A stretch of 64,000 nucleotides of DNA from the NCBI RefSeq assembly GCF_900141635.1, contig NZ_FSRH01000006.1, forward strand, positions 106,488 through 170,487. The letters run 5' to 3'. Each line of letters begins with the position of its first letter. Positions within the stretch are counted from its first letter, which is position 1. This document shows positions 62,543-64,000 of the stretch, piece after piece. The position numbers were made by a program, and so were the translations under genes. A model generated the notes under the pieces. The model searched no databases. It saw only the letters and a program-made list of their open reading frames with translations, and had not been told where the DNA came from. This DNA is from Peptoclostridium litorale DSM 5388 (GTDB lineage: Bacteria > Bacillota > Clostridia > Peptostreptococcales > Peptostreptococcaceae).

Positions 62543-64000
62543 TCAAGCCTTTTCAATGCATTCAATCTCTTCATTTGTCATGCCGTATATATAATAAATC
62601 ATGCTGTCAATATCCCTTTGAAGACTTTGATATTCACCGCTGCCGCCTTGCATCTCAGTCATTTCCACAAGTTTTCTTACGATCTCCTCCACGCGGTGCT
62701 GGTCTTTTTCCGTTGCCGTTTTTATGGGAAATCTCGACAGAGGCTTTTGATAAAGCTCCAGGTATTCACCCTTTCTCTTTCCTCTGTTGTAAAGCCAGTA
62801 GTGTGAAAGCTTGCTATTCAATATCCCAAGTATATAAAGCGGGCTTATATTAAACCTTGTGATATAGTATATGTCGGCGCTTGCATACCATGGGCAGCTG
62901 TTGTATCCGAACACAGGGTATCTTGCCCTTTGGGGTACCACTATCTTCTCCCCTTCGAACACGTCCCTCTTTCTGGGCCAGTGGAGGCTGTACCACGGTA
63001 TTATTCCATTTTGGGCTTCTCTTCTTTTTTCGAGTATTGGTTTGAATTTTTCTAGATGTGATATTATTTCGGGATATTTTTCCATGTCGGTGTGTTTGTC
63101 TATATATAATATGTACAGGTTTTCGCATGATTCTTCCTCTGCGCTTTCACCTGAATTCATTTTGCTGTAGTCGTCTGTATAATACCTTTTGACATTTGTA
63201 GACTTGTAAAACGGTTTTATTACGGGATGCTCTCCCAAAGGGTCCTGCACTCCCACCTTGAAAAGCTCTGATTCACGCAATATGAATATGCCGTCTTTCT
63301 CTCTTATTCCATCCATGTCTTTTTCGTTTATGTGCTTCAAATTTCTTGCAGTTGCCCTGTCGGCACCCGAGACTATCCCCTGGTTTATGCTTGAAACCTC
63401 TCCCAGAAGGCAGTCGCTCCTCATTAGTATTTTGTCCGTTATCCTCTTTGTAACAGAGTCCATAAAGAGTATTCTTCCATTTTTGTCGAACACTTCAGAC
63501 GTCTTGCATATGCTGCTGCTTACAAGCCCCTCTTCCTTGCATTCAAGGGCCACTAAAGCATTTGAAAGCTTTCCCCTTGAAAATTCGAGTTTTTCATAGC
63601 AAAACTCTATATTCGAGCCGCTTTTTTGAAGTATGAATATCATATTGTGCTGCCCTGTTGCCTGGGGGAAAACCTTGAAGTCGTTAAAATCCGCGACCCA
63701 TCTAAAAGTGCAGTTTTCGCTTATCTTGCTTCTCAGCTTTTTAGAATAGTCAGCGCCTGTCCAGTAATTCGTAGTTATAAAACATATGAGCCCTTGTTTC
63801 CTCGATATGTCGGCGGCCTTTTCTATGAAATAATAGAAATAATCCATTCCCTTCTCATAGTAGAGCTTTCCAAACTCATTTTCCCTCGCAATTTCAAATA
63901 TCTCCTTGTTCCCCTTTTCTCCTATGTAAGGAGGGTTTCCTATTATTATGTCAAAATTTTTCTTCTCAAAATCTGTGATGAAGTCCTCATTGTAAAAATT
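62543..64000 (-). CDS. N6-adenine DNA methylase, partial (N-terminus outside window)
   Basis: At least 485 residues, running off the right edge in frame. The amino-MTase motif IV NPPY is at about 63926-63937 (within FDIIIGNPPYIGEKG). The central region and the TaqI-like C-terminal specificity domain (SSINQGIVSGADRATARN, KPFYKSTNVKRYY, YILGILNSKLSHYWLYN) follow; the end is EEIECIEKA. It matches Eco57I/TaqI-type methylases, often type IIG restriction-modification proteins with an N-terminal nuclease. Whether a nuclease exists cannot be judged. No neighbouring restriction genes lie inside the window. Confidence 0.88.
   Translation of the reverse strand, partial: NFYNEDFITDFEKKNFDIIIGNPPYIGEKGNKEIFEIARENEFGKLYYEKGMDYFYYFIEKAADISRKQGLICFITTNYWTGADYSKKLRSKISENCTFRWVADFNDFKVFPQATGQHNMIFILQKSGSNIEFCYEKLEFSRGKLSNALVALECKEEGLVSSSICKTSEVFDKNGRILFMDSVTKRITDKILMRSDCLLGEVSSINQGIVSGADRATARNLKHINEKDMDGIREKDGIFILRESELFKVGVQDPLGEHPVIKPFYKSTNVKRYYTDDYSKMNSGESAEEESCENLYILYIDKHTDMEKYPEIISHLEKFKPILEKRREAQNGIIPWYSLHWPRKRDVFEGEKIVVPQRARYPVFGYNSCPWYASADIYYITRFNISPLYILGILNSKLSHYWLYNRGKRKGEYLELYQKPLSRFPIKTATEKDQHRVEEIVRKLVEMTEMQGGSGEYQSLQRDIDSMIYYIYGMTNEEIECIEKA

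Overview
The window looks like a chromosomal segment of a Gram-positive, probably anaerobic member of the Clostridia. Shine-Dalgarno sequences are strong, ATG/GTG/TTG starts are all common, and AGA/ATA codons are frequent. The gene set also fits: sigI-rsgI, S-layer homology and cell-wall amidase proteins, a small alarmone synthetase, a TIGR01212 radical SAM protein, gatCAB, an opp operon and many intrinsic terminators. A Peptostreptococcales-like bacterium is my best guess, but nothing here fixes the genus. I see no rRNA, tRNA, CRISPR array, complete insertion sequence or prophage.

Layout. 0-8.7 kb: partial response regulator, CadA-type metal ATPase with its operator, methyltransferase, phosphopentomutase, glutamine synthetase, then a Crp-family regulator divergent from two small YdcZ-type transporters. 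8.8-15.8 kb: a Cache-PAS-GGDEF-EAL protein, an asparagine-synthetase-like protein, and a translationally coupled acyltransferase/BKACE pair. 15.9-25 kb: a decayed zone. It holds a diguanylate-cyclase pseudogene, an orphan GGDEF remnant, a ruined MarR-HlyD-EmrB efflux operon and a peroxiredoxin fragment, alongside intact genes (alpha/beta hydrolase, SLC12-like transporter, MarR regulator, MoaE-like protein).

25-42 kb: mostly housekeeping functions read on the minus strand: rRNA/tRNA modification, a PHP hydrolase, a lipoprotein beside an Lgt-like protein, a nucleotidase, a METTL25-like methyltransferase, phosphoesterases, TtcA, alarmone synthetase, MBL hydrolase, radical SAM and EamA. The class II aldolase and two small unknown genes are on the plus strand. 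42-52.6 kb: cell-surface and stress functions, namely a cell-wall amidase, AIR-synthase-like protein, CadC-type metal sensor, RsgI/SigI, a chemoreceptor and a very acidic S-layer homology protein. 52.7-58.7 kb: oppBCDF-oppA peptide uptake. 59.2-62.5 kb: gatCAB. 62.5 kb to the end: a partial N6-adenine DNA methylase.

Links between genes. The CadC-type sensor at 46.3 kb and the cadA gene at 0.6-2.8 kb carry similar inverted-repeat operators, so they probably form one metal-resistance regulon although about 43 kb apart. The sigI gene and the S-layer homology gene share a 12-nt box followed upstream by GGGG at nearly the same spacing, which suggests one promoter class. The Crp-like regulator faces the YdcZ pair across a perfect 16-bp palindrome. 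No single spectacular new system is evident. The best candidates for new biology are the Asn-synthetase-like/acyltransferase/BKACE locus, the possible SigI/S-layer link, the lipoprotein with its Lgt-like neighbour, and a hydrolase with a Cys nucleophile whose 3' end lies inside a 33-bp perfect inverted repeat.
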